Origin: Winogradskyella algicola
Lineage (GTDB): Bacteria; Bacteroidota; Bacteroidia; Flavobacteriales; Flavobacteriaceae
Direction: 5' to 3'
DNA: 64,000 bases
Assembly (NCBI RefSeq): GCF_005869935.1
Contig: NZ_SZQF01000006.1
Span: 186,001-250,000, forward strand
In this document: positions 52,343 through 59,301 of the stretch, one piece after another
Position numbering within the stretch: the stretch's first letter is position 1
Layout of the letters: every line of letters starts with the position of its first letter
Position numbers and translations under genes: made by a program
Notes under the pieces: model-generated
The model's input: only the letters and a program-made list of their open reading frames with translations
Told to the model about the DNA's origin: nothing
Database searches by the model: none

Positions 52343-52831
52343 ATGATTAAAAGTCAAGCTTTTGAAGTCACCCTCGCAGATAAACAAAGTGTTTTATTGC
52401 CAGCAGTTTATATTTCAGATTTTATAAAAGGAAACCATAAACGTGTAAGGGTTAAAGCATCTTACGAAGGTCAGCACATAGATTTTTATGCAGCCTTAAA
52501 ACGTGAAAAATCGGGTTTGCATAAAATTTATTTCAGTAAGGCTAAACAAAAAGAGCTTGGAGTTTTTATGAACGATTATTTTCAACTTCAAATATTTGAG
52601 GATACCTCAAAATATGGTGTCGAAATTTCCGAAGAATTAGAGGCTGTTTTGTTAAGTGATTATGATGCCTTTACAATTTTTGAAAATCTCACTCCAGGAA
52701 AACAACGTAGCATCATTTATGCCATACAGCGTTATAAATCGCCTCAGATGCGTGTGGACAAAGCTTTAATTTTAATAGAAAATCTTAAACGCGGCATCAC
52801 TGATCAAAAACTTTGGTTTAAGAAGTCTTGA
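52343..52831 (+). CDS. DUF1905/YdeI-like small protein
   Basis: With the ATG at 52343 the protein is 162 residues; a TTG at 52313 lies on the hemN operator and is unlikely. The N-terminal half looks like a DUF1905 beta-barrel (MIKSQAFEVTLADKQSVLLPAVYISDFIKGNHKRVRV). The C-terminal half has the YdeI/OmdA helical tail (LTPGKQRSIIYAIQRYKSPQMRVDKALILIENLKRG). Function unknown; related domains are linked to antimicrobial resistance in other bacteria. It is divergent from hemN. Confidence 0.7.
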   Translation: MIKSQAFEVTLADKQSVLLPAVYISDFIKGNHKRVRVKASYEGQHIDFYAALKREKSGLHKIYFSKAKQKELGVFMNDYFQLQIFEDTSKYGVEISEELEAVLLSDYDAFTIFENLTPGKQRSIIYAIQRYKSPQMRVDKALILIENLKRGITDQKLWFKKS

Positions 52832-52838
52832 TTTATTT

Positions 52839-52870
52839 TTTGCAGTTGCGCATTTATCTGCTTAACTTTA
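52839..52870 (+). promoter_or_regulatory. Putative promoter of the lipoprotein gene
   Basis: TTTG (52839-52842), a 20-bp spacer and TAACTTTA (52863-52870) resemble the Bacteroidota consensus, with one mismatch in the -7 box. It supports starting the lipoprotein at 52888. Confidence 0.4.
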
Positions 52871-52887
52871 CTAAAAACTATAAAAAC

Positions 52888-53703
52888 ATGAAACATTTAA
52901 AATATACTGTATTGGCCTTGGCTGTTGTTTTTGCAACTGCTTGTAAAGAGACTAAAAAAGAAACCGAGGCTGTTGAAGATGCTACGGAACAAGCAACTAA
53001 TAAAAAGGAAGACTCAAAAATATCCATAGCACCACTTTCAGACTCACCTGCATATGCAGATGCGCAACTTATGTTAGATACACCAGAGACCATGGTTATT
53101 AATGATGCTGGTGATGTAGATTTTGATTTTACGTTAAAAAACTATACGTTAGGAGAGTTAACGGACAGTCCTAACAAAGAAAGACTTGCTAATTCTGGTA
53201 AAGGACAACATATTCATTTTATATTAAACAACCAACCATATTCAGCACATTACGAGCCGAATATTAAAAAAGAAATTCCGGCTGGTGAGCACCATTTAGT
53301 GGCATTTTTAAGCCGTTCTTATCATGAGTCTGTAAAAAATGATAATTCTATGGTGGTTAGAAAACTTGTTGTTGGGTCAGATGCTAAGGACAGTAAAAAC
53401 TTAGACATGGAAGCTCCAACACTGATTTACAGTAGACCTAAAGGCACTTATGTTGGTAAGGACACAGAAAACTTATTATTAGATTTCTTTGTACTTAATA
53501 CAGAGTTGTCCGATACTGGTAACAAAGTTATTGCTACTATAAATGGTGAAGAATTTACCATAACAAAATGGGAGCCTTATGTAGTTACTGGTTTACCGAT
53601 GGGAGAAGTTACAATTAACCTTAAATTAGTTGATGCTGATGGAAATGTTTTACCTGGACCATTTAATACTGTAGAGCGTAAAGTAACATTAAAGTCAGAG
53701 TAG
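52888..53703 (+). CDS. Lipoprotein of unknown function
   Basis: The ATG at 52888 gives 272 residues with a lipoprotein signal (MKHLKYTVLALAVVFATACKE; lipidated Cys about 19), followed by an acidic linker. The rest is beta-rich, with HIHFILNNQPYSAHYEP and two or three repeats like HLVAFLSRSYHESVK, resembling an immunoglobulin-like or cupredoxin-like fold. The frame is open upstream to 52828, but that would start with TTG and hide the signal peptide. No function is recognised. Confidence 0.75.
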   Translation: MKHLKYTVLALAVVFATACKETKKETEAVEDATEQATNKKEDSKISIAPLSDSPAYADAQLMLDTPETMVINDAGDVDFDFTLKNYTLGELTDSPNKERLANSGKGQHIHFILNNQPYSAHYEPNIKKEIPAGEHHLVAFLSRSYHESVKNDNSMVVRKLVVGSDAKDSKNLDMEAPTLIYSRPKGTYVGKDTENLLLDFFVLNTELSDTGNKVIATINGEEFTITKWEPYVVTGLPMGEVTINLKLVDADGNVLPGPFNTVERKVTLKSE

Positions 53704-53731
53704 TAAAGTAAATAAACACTAACTTAAAAAA

Positions 53732-53753
53732 TAGCTAGAGCTAGAGCTATTGC
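53732..53753. other. Intergenic stem-loop
   Basis: AATAGCT and AGCTATT form a 7-bp stem around AGAGCTAG, within short repeats of AGCTAG. It lies between the lipoprotein and sigma factor genes. There is no T-run. Confidence 0.45.
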
Positions 53754-53800
53754 AGTACTAATACTTCCCCTTGTCTGCAAAAATTCTAAGCAAGTCGCGT

Positions 53801-54331
53801 ATGACCGAATTAGATACATTAGTACAGCAGTTTCAGTCTAAAAACCAAGTTGCGTTCAAAAAACTATACGAGATGTATAGTGACAGTATACATGGTGTAG
53901 TTTATAACATTGTAAAAGATACTAAAATTGCTGACGAAGTAATGCAAGATGTCTTTATAAAGGCATGGCATAAGGCAGAAACCTATTCTTCAAAAAAGGG
54001 ACGTTTTTTTACGTGGATATTAAACATTGCACGCAATGCAGCTATAGATGTAACAAGGTCTAAAGCCTTTAAACAATCCAAGCAAAACCTCAACTCAGAT
54101 TATTTCGTAGATATAATAACAAGCAACGATAATTTAGATAACAGCACAGATGCTATCGGAATTAAAAAGTTTGTAACTAACCTAGGCCAAAAATGTAAAG
54201 AAGTGATAGAGTTGCTGTATTTTAAAGGATTTACACAAAAGGAAGCTTCCGAAGAATTAAAAATGCCAATTGGCACAGTAAAAACAAGAAATAGAAACTG
54301 TATTCAGCAGTTAAGGGATATGGTATTGTAA
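53801..54331 (+). CDS. ECF-type RNA polymerase sigma factor
   Basis: The protein (176 residues from ATG 53801; a TTG at 53771 would give 186) has sigma region 2 (KKLYEMYSDSIHGVVYNIVKDTKIADEVMQDVFIKAWHKAETY, then GRFFTWILNIARNAAIDVTRSKA) and region 4 with its helix-turn-helix (YFKGFTQKEASEELKMPIGTVKTRNRNCIQQLRDM). It is directly followed, after 1 bp, by its likely anti-sigma factor gene. Targets are unknown. Confidence 0.9.
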   Translation: MTELDTLVQQFQSKNQVAFKKLYEMYSDSIHGVVYNIVKDTKIADEVMQDVFIKAWHKAETYSSKKGRFFTWILNIARNAAIDVTRSKAFKQSKQNLNSDYFVDIITSNDNLDNSTDAIGIKKFVTNLGQKCKEVIELLYFKGFTQKEASEELKMPIGTVKTRNRNCIQQLRDMVL

Positions 54332-54332
54332 T

Positions 54333-55124
54333 ATGGATATAAAAGCATACATAGAATCAGGTATTTTAGAGCTCTACGTAGCTGGTCAGCTTTCTGAAAA
54401 AGAAAATCAGGAAGTCTATGAGTTGATGCAGCAACATCCTGAAATATTACAAGAAGTTTTAGAAATTGAAGCAGCCATCGTAAAACTTACTGCTGCGGTA
54501 TCACCTCATGCTATAGATTTTGAATCGTTTAAAGGCAAATTAAACACAGACACCAAAGTTGTAGACCTAAAACCAAGAAAACCTAGTTGGATTTCCTACA
54601 CAGGTTGGGCAGCCTCCGTTTTACTTGCTGGTGGTTTATTATGGACGCTTAACAATAAGAACAAGGTTGAAGAAGAGCTACAAACCGTTTCTACCGAAAA
54701 GCAATATCTCGAAATACAAATTGAAGAAGCCAGAGGCGATCTTGCAGCTACCAAAAATCTATTAGATGCCATTAGAGACAAGGATATTATTGCGGTACCT
54801 TTAGGTGGCCAAGGCGACTATGCCGCTACCTATGCCAAAGTGTATTGGAACAAAGCCGACAATACCATTTACTTAGATGGTGAAGGTCTGCCAAACGCAC
54901 CAGAAGGTAAAGTATGGCAAGTGTGGTCTTTAACGCTAAACCCATTAACACCAACGAGTTTGGGTACTATTGACGGCTTTAACACCGACGACAATAAAAT
55001 ATTTGCTATTGCGAATGCCAACGAAAGCCAGGCCTTTGGTATCACCTTAGAGCCAGCAGGTGGCAGCGAAAGCCCAACCATGGAGCAACTTTATACACTT
55101 GGTGTAGTAACGTCTACTCCGTAA
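54333..55124 (+). CDS. Anti-sigma factor (RskA-like), membrane bound
   Basis: The 263-residue protein has a cytoplasmic N-terminal anti-sigma domain (MDIKAYIESGILELYVAGQLSEKENQEVYELMQQHPEI), one transmembrane helix (about 89-105, YTGWAASVLLAGGLLWTL), a coiled coil, and a C-terminal anti-sigma-K domain (VYWNKADNTIYLDGEGLPNAPEGKVWQVWSL...FGITLEPAGGSESPTMEQLYTLG) in the periplasm. The zinc-binding HCC motif of ZAS domains is missing. It is co-translated with the sigma factor. Confidence 0.88.
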   Translation: MDIKAYIESGILELYVAGQLSEKENQEVYELMQQHPEILQEVLEIEAAIVKLTAAVSPHAIDFESFKGKLNTDTKVVDLKPRKPSWISYTGWAASVLLAGGLLWTLNNKNKVEEELQTVSTEKQYLEIQIEEARGDLAATKNLLDAIRDKDIIAVPLGGQGDYAATYAKVYWNKADNTIYLDGEGLPNAPEGKVWQVWSLTLNPLTPTSLGTIDGFNTDDNKIFAIANANESQAFGITLEPAGGSESPTMEQLYTLGVVTSTP

Positions 55125-55147
55125 TTTAAAGGCAGAATACTATTTAT

Positions 55148-55182
55148 AAAAAAACCACTAATAGCTTTATTAGTGGTTTTTA
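55148..55182. terminator. Terminator after the sigma/anti-sigma pair
   Basis: AAAACCACTAATA and TATTAGTGGTTTT form a perfect stem around GCTT, with A- and T-runs. Confidence 0.88.
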
Positions 55183-55215
55183 TTTTCTGTAAATTGTAAC
55201 AGAAAACATATAATG

Positions 55216-55252
55216 TGGATATAGTTAATATCTATATCCAGTTGTTAGGCAC
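55216..55252. repeat. Hairpin and left 11-bp inverted repeat of a gene-cassette-like unit
   Basis: TGGATATAG and CTATATCCA (55216-55240) form a perfect 9-bp stem, followed at once by TTGTTAGGCAC (55242-55252), which is the exact reverse complement of the sequence at 55908-55918 on the other side of the gene. The core GTTAGGC fits the integron attC R' consensus GTTRRRY. Confidence 0.6.
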
Positions 55253-55276
55253 AAGCTGAAAAAAATCCAGAACTAA

Positions 55277-55900
55277 ATGGCTGTTTGGCAATATCAACTT
55301 AATGTAATTCCAAGAAAAGCTATACTTGAAAAGTATGGAGAAATACCTAATGCGCTATTTATAGATCATGTTAATTGGGAAATTCACTGGGAAAATGTGA
55401 AATTTGAAAGTGGATTTCCAGAACCAAACTTTGAAGATGCCAAAACTATTAAGTGGTGGACAAATGCGAAACTTGATGTATATGAAATTTCTGACCAAAT
55501 TGATAAATTAGTTTCAAGAGCAGGTTGGGGAAAAGATTCCTTAAATTCGATGAATTGGAAAGGAAGTTCTAAAAATAAAGAAGATAATGACTGTTTCATA
55601 TCTTTCGATCAAAATACTCTATTAATAGGTCAATTTCATTTTAGAACAGATTTACGGGATCTAGAGAACACGACTATTTTCATGAACGGAATGCTTAAAA
55701 TATGTGAGCAAAATGATTTAATGGTTTTTAATACAGATGGAGTTTTATTTGAACCAAAACTCAAATTAATTTCTGAAGATTTAAAAAAATCAAATGCTAT
55801 AAAATTCTTAACTGATCCGATTGAGTTTCTCGAAAAGATCGGAAAAGAACATGATAAAAAGTCCCGTTTCTGGTCAAAAATCAAATCAATTTTAGAATAA
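55277..55900 (+). CDS. Hypothetical cytoplasmic protein in a cassette-like unit
   Basis: The 207-residue protein has no signal or membrane segment. It is rich in Trp and acidic residues at the start (NWEIHWENVKFESGFPEPNFEDAKTIKWW) and in Lys at the end; no motif is recognised, though size and composition resemble immunity-type proteins. It is flanked by perfect 11-bp inverted repeats (55242-55252 and 55908-55918) and by a transposase remnant just downstream, so it was probably acquired by transfer. Confidence 0.6.
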   Translation: MAVWQYQLNVIPRKAILEKYGEIPNALFIDHVNWEIHWENVKFESGFPEPNFEDAKTIKWWTNAKLDVYEISDQIDKLVSRAGWGKDSLNSMNWKGSSKNKEDNDCFISFDQNTLLIGQFHFRTDLRDLENTTIFMNGMLKICEQNDLMVFNTDGVLFEPKLKLISEDLKKSNAIKFLTDPIEFLEKIGKEHDKKSRFWSKIKSILE

Positions 55901-55907
55901 AAAGCCA

Positions 55908-55918
55908 GTGCCTAACAA
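55908..55918. repeat. Right 11-bp inverted repeat of the cassette-like unit
   Basis: GTGCCTAACAA is the exact reverse complement of the left repeat. Its core GCCTAAC fits the attC R'' consensus RYYYAAC. The rest of an attC stem is not evident, as the sequence runs into an IS110-like remnant. Confidence 0.55.
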
Positions 55919-55945
55919 AGAACTGAGTTAAAAAGCAAGTAATTT

Positions 55946-56059
55946 TTATGCTAATTTTGAAACAAAGTTCTCGTCATATGGCAATCCTGATTTTGCAATA
56001 GCAAAAGCCTGTTTTAATAGTTTGTTGGCTACTGCAATGAGTGCCAGTTTTTTATACTT
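55946..56059 (-). pseudogene. Remnant of an IS110-family-like transposase C-terminus
   Basis: On the minus strand, 37 codons read KKLALIAVANKLLKQAFAIAK and SGLPYDENFVSKLA and end in a stop at 55946-55948. This resembles the C-terminal helix of IS110-family transposases of Bacteroidota, as far as I recall. The frame is closed upstream by a stop at 56060-56062, so only a fragment is left. It lies next to the cassette-like gene. Confidence 0.55.
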
Positions 56060-56127
56060 CTACAACTGTTCTATTTAAAAATTAAATAGGTTTTCACTAA
56101 TTTTAAACTTACCTATTAACCTAAAGC

Positions 56128-56745
56128 ATGAAAATAAAACTCGTAGTCCTATTAATCTTAACCATAGTATTATCTTGCAAATCTGATCCTAACAAGCAAA
56201 TTGACGAAGGCAAAATAACCGAAAACACCTATCATAGCGACGAAATCGGCTGGACTATGAATATACCAAACGGCTGGAATGTTACCCATAGAAGTGTTCT
56301 TAACCGACGTTCTAAAAAAGGGCTAGATATCATAAAAGAATCTACTGGTTTAGAATATGACGATAGCGAGTTAAAGCAACTTTTGAATTTTCAAAAAAAT
56401 AGATTTAATATTTTTCAATCAACATCCGAACCCTTTGAAGTAGAGTATGACGGCGAATGGGAAGATAATAATACCTCAGTTAAAGCATTACTATACGATT
56501 TGTATACCGAAAAAGGTATTAAAACAGATACTACAGCCACAAAAATTGCAAATATAGATGGCTTAAGTTTTCATTATTTTACCGTCACACTTTACAAGCC
56601 TAATGGAGATGTGCTCCTTAACCAAAGTATGTATGGCAGGTTGATTAACGGATTTGATTTTGGTGTTAACATCAACTACAACAACGAGGAAGATAAAAAT
56701 GAGATGTTAGAAGCTTGGCTAAATTCTAAATTTGATCAATATTGA
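56128..56745 (+). CDS. Lipoprotein of unknown function
   Basis: The 205-residue protein has a lipoprotein signal (MKIKLVVLLILTIVLSCKSD; lipidated Cys about 17). The body includes DEIGWTMNIPNGWNVTHRS and FHYFTVTLYKPNGDVLLNQSMYGRLINGFDFGVNINYNNEEDK, resembling PsbP/MOG1-like or DUF1795 stress-related folds in outline. No enzyme motif is seen. It lies 25 bp before the esterase gene on the same strand. Confidence 0.7.
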   Translation: MKIKLVVLLILTIVLSCKSDPNKQIDEGKITENTYHSDEIGWTMNIPNGWNVTHRSVLNRRSKKGLDIIKESTGLEYDDSELKQLLNFQKNRFNIFQSTSEPFEVEYDGEWEDNNTSVKALLYDLYTEKGIKTDTTATKIANIDGLSFHYFTVTLYKPNGDVLLNQSMYGRLINGFDFGVNINYNNEEDKNEMLEAWLNSKFDQY

Positions 56746-56770
56746 TTTATCTAATAATAAACTTGTACTA

Positions 56771-57583
56771 ATGAAAAAAATAATTTTAATATTCGCTTTA
56801 GCTTTAATCTCGATTAGTTGTAAAAACCAAGGTGCAATATATAACGACCCAATACCAGAACACGATAGTATTACCATAGCATCTAAGTATGTCAATGAAG
56901 ATCGTGTTATTAATATCTGGACACCTCCAAATTACAAAACGTCTACTGAACGTTTTCCTGTACTCTACATGCCAGATGGTGGGATAAAAGAAGACTTTCC
57001 GCATATAGCTAATACTTTGGCCAAATTGTTAGATGAAAATAAAATACCACCTTTTATTTTAGTTGGCATAGAAAACACTGAAAGAGGTAGAGATTTAACG
57101 GGTTCTTCTGAAGCCGAAGACGATAAACAATATTGCCCAATTACAGATGGTGCAAAAGATTTTAGAGCTTTTATCTCTGAAGAATTAATACCAAAAATTA
57201 ATAGCAGATACAGAACAAAAGCTAAAAAAGGTATTATTGGAGAATCTCTTGCTGGTTTGTTTGTTATGGAAACATTTTTTACAAAGCCAGAAACTTTTGA
57301 TTTTTACATTGCTATGGATCCTTCGCTTTGGTGGAACAACAATTACTTAGCTAATAATGCAAATACGCTATTAACCAAACTTCCTGAAAAAGATATAAAA
57401 CTATGGTTTGCAGGCTCAAATACAGAGGATATTTCGCAATACACCAAAAAAGTTGAAAAGGCATTACAGAACGATGCACCATCAAATTTAACTTGGAAGT
57501 ATTCTGATGAACCTAACGAGGAACATAGCTCCATTTTTAGAGCAACTAAAGAGAAAGCTCTTATTTGGACCTTAAATGACTAA
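56771..57583 (+). CDS. Esterase-like alpha/beta hydrolase lipoprotein (esterase D family)
   Basis: The ATG at 56771 gives 270 residues with a lipoprotein signal (MKKIILIFALALISISCKNQ). The domain is of the putative esterase/enterochelin esterase type: VLYMPDGG, PFILVGIEN, the nucleophile elbow IIGESLAGLF, the Asp region LWFAGSNTED and the histidine in EEHSSIFRAT. The longer frame from 56732 begins with TTG inside the preceding gene and is unlikely. Substrate unknown. Confidence 0.82.
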   Translation: MKKIILIFALALISISCKNQGAIYNDPIPEHDSITIASKYVNEDRVINIWTPPNYKTSTERFPVLYMPDGGIKEDFPHIANTLAKLLDENKIPPFILVGIENTERGRDLTGSSEAEDDKQYCPITDGAKDFRAFISEELIPKINSRYRTKAKKGIIGESLAGLFVMETFFTKPETFDFYIAMDPSLWWNNNYLANNANTLLTKLPEKDIKLWFAGSNTEDISQYTKKVEKALQNDAPSNLTWKYSDEPNEEHSSIFRATKEKALIWTLND

Positions 57584-57602
57584 AAGAAAATTTTAAAATA
57601 TC

Positions 57603-59072
57603 CTATCTAGAATAGTTAGGTGCTTCCTTAGTAATCGTTACATCGTGTGGATGACTTTCGTGGATTCCACTGGCAGTGATTTTTACAAATCTACCTGTTT
57701 CCTTTAGGGTTGCAATATCTTTTGCGCCACAATAGCCCATACCAGCTCTTAGTCCACCAACAAACTGATGAATACTTTCATACAACTCGCCTTTGTACGG
57801 TACTCTACCAACAATACCTTCTGGTACTAACTTCTTAATATCGTCTTCTACATCTTGAAAATAACGGTCCTTACTACCTTGTTTCATAGCTTCAACAGAA
57901 CCCATTCCACGATACGATTTAAACTTACGACCTTCATAAATAATGGTCTCACCAGGACTCTCTTTTGTACCTGCTAAAAGAGAACCTAACATTACTGTAT
58001 CTGCACCAGCGGCAATTGCTTTTGGTATATCACCTGTATAACGAATTCCACCATCTGCAATTACAGGTACACCAGAGCCTTTTATAGCTGCGGCAACTTC
58101 CAACACTGCTGAAAATTGAGGAAACCCAACACCAGCAACAACACGTGTTGTACAAATAGAACCAGGACCAATACCAACTTTTACGGCATCTGCACCTGCT
58201 TCAACTAAATATTTGGCAGCTTCACCAGTTGCAATATTACCAACGATAACTTCGAGTTTTGGGAATTTAGACTTTATCTCTTTTAAAACAGATACCACAC
58301 CTTTTGTATGTCCATGTGCTGTATCGATAACCACAGCATCAACACCAGCATTTACTAGTGCTTCTGCCCTATCTATAGCATCACCAGTAACACCAATTGC
58401 TGCTGCCACACGTAACCTACCATAAGAGTCTTTATTCGCATTAGGCTTTAATGTCACCTTAGTGATATCTCTAAAAGTTATCAAACCTGCTAATTTTTCA
58501 CCCTCAACAATAAGTAGTTTTTCAATTTTGTGTGCCTGTAAAATATCTTCAGCATCTTTTAGGGAAGTTCCTACTGGAGCTGTAACTAAATTCTCGCTAG
58601 TCATAACTTCAGTAATAGGTCTATCGTTTTTGTGCTCAAAACGCAGGTCCCTATTGGTTACTATACCTTTTAATTTACCACTGTCGTCTACAATAGGAAT
58701 GCCACCAATACTATGCTCTCTCATAGCATTTTTAGCATCTGCAACCACGGCATCCATAGGCAAAGTAACAGGATCTATAATCATACCGCTTTCAGCACGC
58801 TTTACACGACGGACTTTCTGTGCCTGATCTTCGATGGTCATATTTTTATGAAGTACTCCAATACCACCTTCTTGAGCCATAGCTATTGCCATTCTACTTT
58901 CTGTAACCGTATCCATAGCGGCAGAGATTACTGGAATATTAATGGTAATATTTCTTGTAAATTTTGTTTCAATATTTACTTCGCGAGGAAGAACTTCAGA
59001 AAAAGCTGGAACTAAAAGGACGTCATCATAGGTAAGACCCTCACCTAAGATTTTGTTTTCGTGTGCTGTCAT
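57603..59072 (-). CDS. guaB: Inosine-5'-monophosphate dehydrogenase
   Basis: The enzyme oxidises IMP to XMP in guanine nucleotide synthesis. The protein (489 residues from ATG 59072) has the TIM barrel interrupted by a CBS pair (about residues 95-205: [40 protein letters not shown] and the following repeat), the catalytic loop [15 protein letters not shown] with the active-site Cys, [18 protein letters not shown] and the mobile flap [11 protein letters not shown] frame open to 59096 would add eight residues upstream, within the hairpin-containing leader. Confidence 0.96.
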   Translation of the reverse strand: MTAHENKILGEGLTYDDVLLVPAFSEVLPREVNIETKFTRNITINIPVISAAMDTVTESRMAIAMAQEGGIGVLHKNMTIEDQAQKVRRVKRAESGMIIDPVTLPMDAVVADAKNAMREHSIGGIPIVDDSGKLKGIVTNRDLRFEHKNDRPITEVMTSENLVTAPVGTSLKDAEDILQAHKIEKLLIVEGEKLAGLITFRDITKVTLKPNANKDSYGRLRVAAAIGVTGDAIDRAEALVNAGVDAVVIDTAHGHTKGVVSVLKEIKSKFPKLEVIVGNIATGEAAKYLVEAGADAVKVGIGPGSICTTRVVAGVGFPQFSAVLEVAAAIKGSGVPVIADGGIRYTGDIPKAIAAGADTVMLGSLLAGTKESPGETIIYEGRKFKSYRGMGSVEAMKQGSKDRYFQDVEDDIKKLVPEGIVGRVPYKGELYESIHQFVGGLRAGMGYCGAKDIATLKETGRFVKITASGIHESHPHDVTITKEAPNYSR

Positions 59073-59073
59073 A

Positions 59074-59096
59074 ATGCAATTAAGATATAATTGCAT
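59074..59096. promoter_or_regulatory. Inverted repeat in the guaB leader
   Basis: ATGCAATTA and TAATTGCAT are perfectly complementary, separated by AGATA. The repeat begins 1 bp before the guaB ATG and spans almost the whole predicted leader. It may be an operator or an RNA hairpin; purine control is only a guess. Confidence 0.5.
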
Positions 59097-59097
59097 G

Positions 59098-59126
59098 CAA
59101 ATATACAGTTTTTTTCAATGAGCAAA
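59098..59126 (-). promoter_or_regulatory. guaB promoter
   Basis: On the minus strand: TTTG (59123-59126), a 17-bp spacer and a perfect -7 box TATATTTG (59098-59105). Confidence 0.45.
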
Positions 59127-59215
59127 TGTCAACTTACAGTTAAATAAAATTCACATAAAAAAAGTGTTCCTTCTTAAGAAACTGTATATCAATACTTATC
59201 ATTATTTTATTTTTA

Positions 59216-59230
59216 TTTATTCTAAATAAA
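59216..59230. promoter_or_regulatory. Putative metal-regulator operator before the TonB receptor
   Basis: TTTATTCTAAATAAA is a palindrome (6-bp arms, 3-bp centre) directly upstream of the -33 element. Its half TCTAAATAAA recurs at 59293-59302 over the start codon. An iron-responsive role is inferred from the genes controlled. Confidence 0.4.
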
Positions 59231-59231
59231 G

Positions 59232-59262
59232 TTTGAAATAATATAAATCAGTATTACTTTTG
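59232..59262 (+). promoter_or_regulatory. Promoter of the TonB receptor gene
   Basis: TTTG (59232-59235), exactly 19 bp, then TACTTTTG (59255-59262) matches the full Bacteroidota consensus. The start codon is 40 bp downstream. Confidence 0.65.
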
Positions 59263-59301
59263 CATGCTGAAAACAAATCTATTTTTAACAAGTCTAAATA
59301 A

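Noticed and set aside
55201..55252. Complete integron attC site upstream of the cassette-like gene
   Set aside because: The GTTAGGC end is present, but no matching GCCTAAC start is found on the left, so a full attC cannot be claimed.
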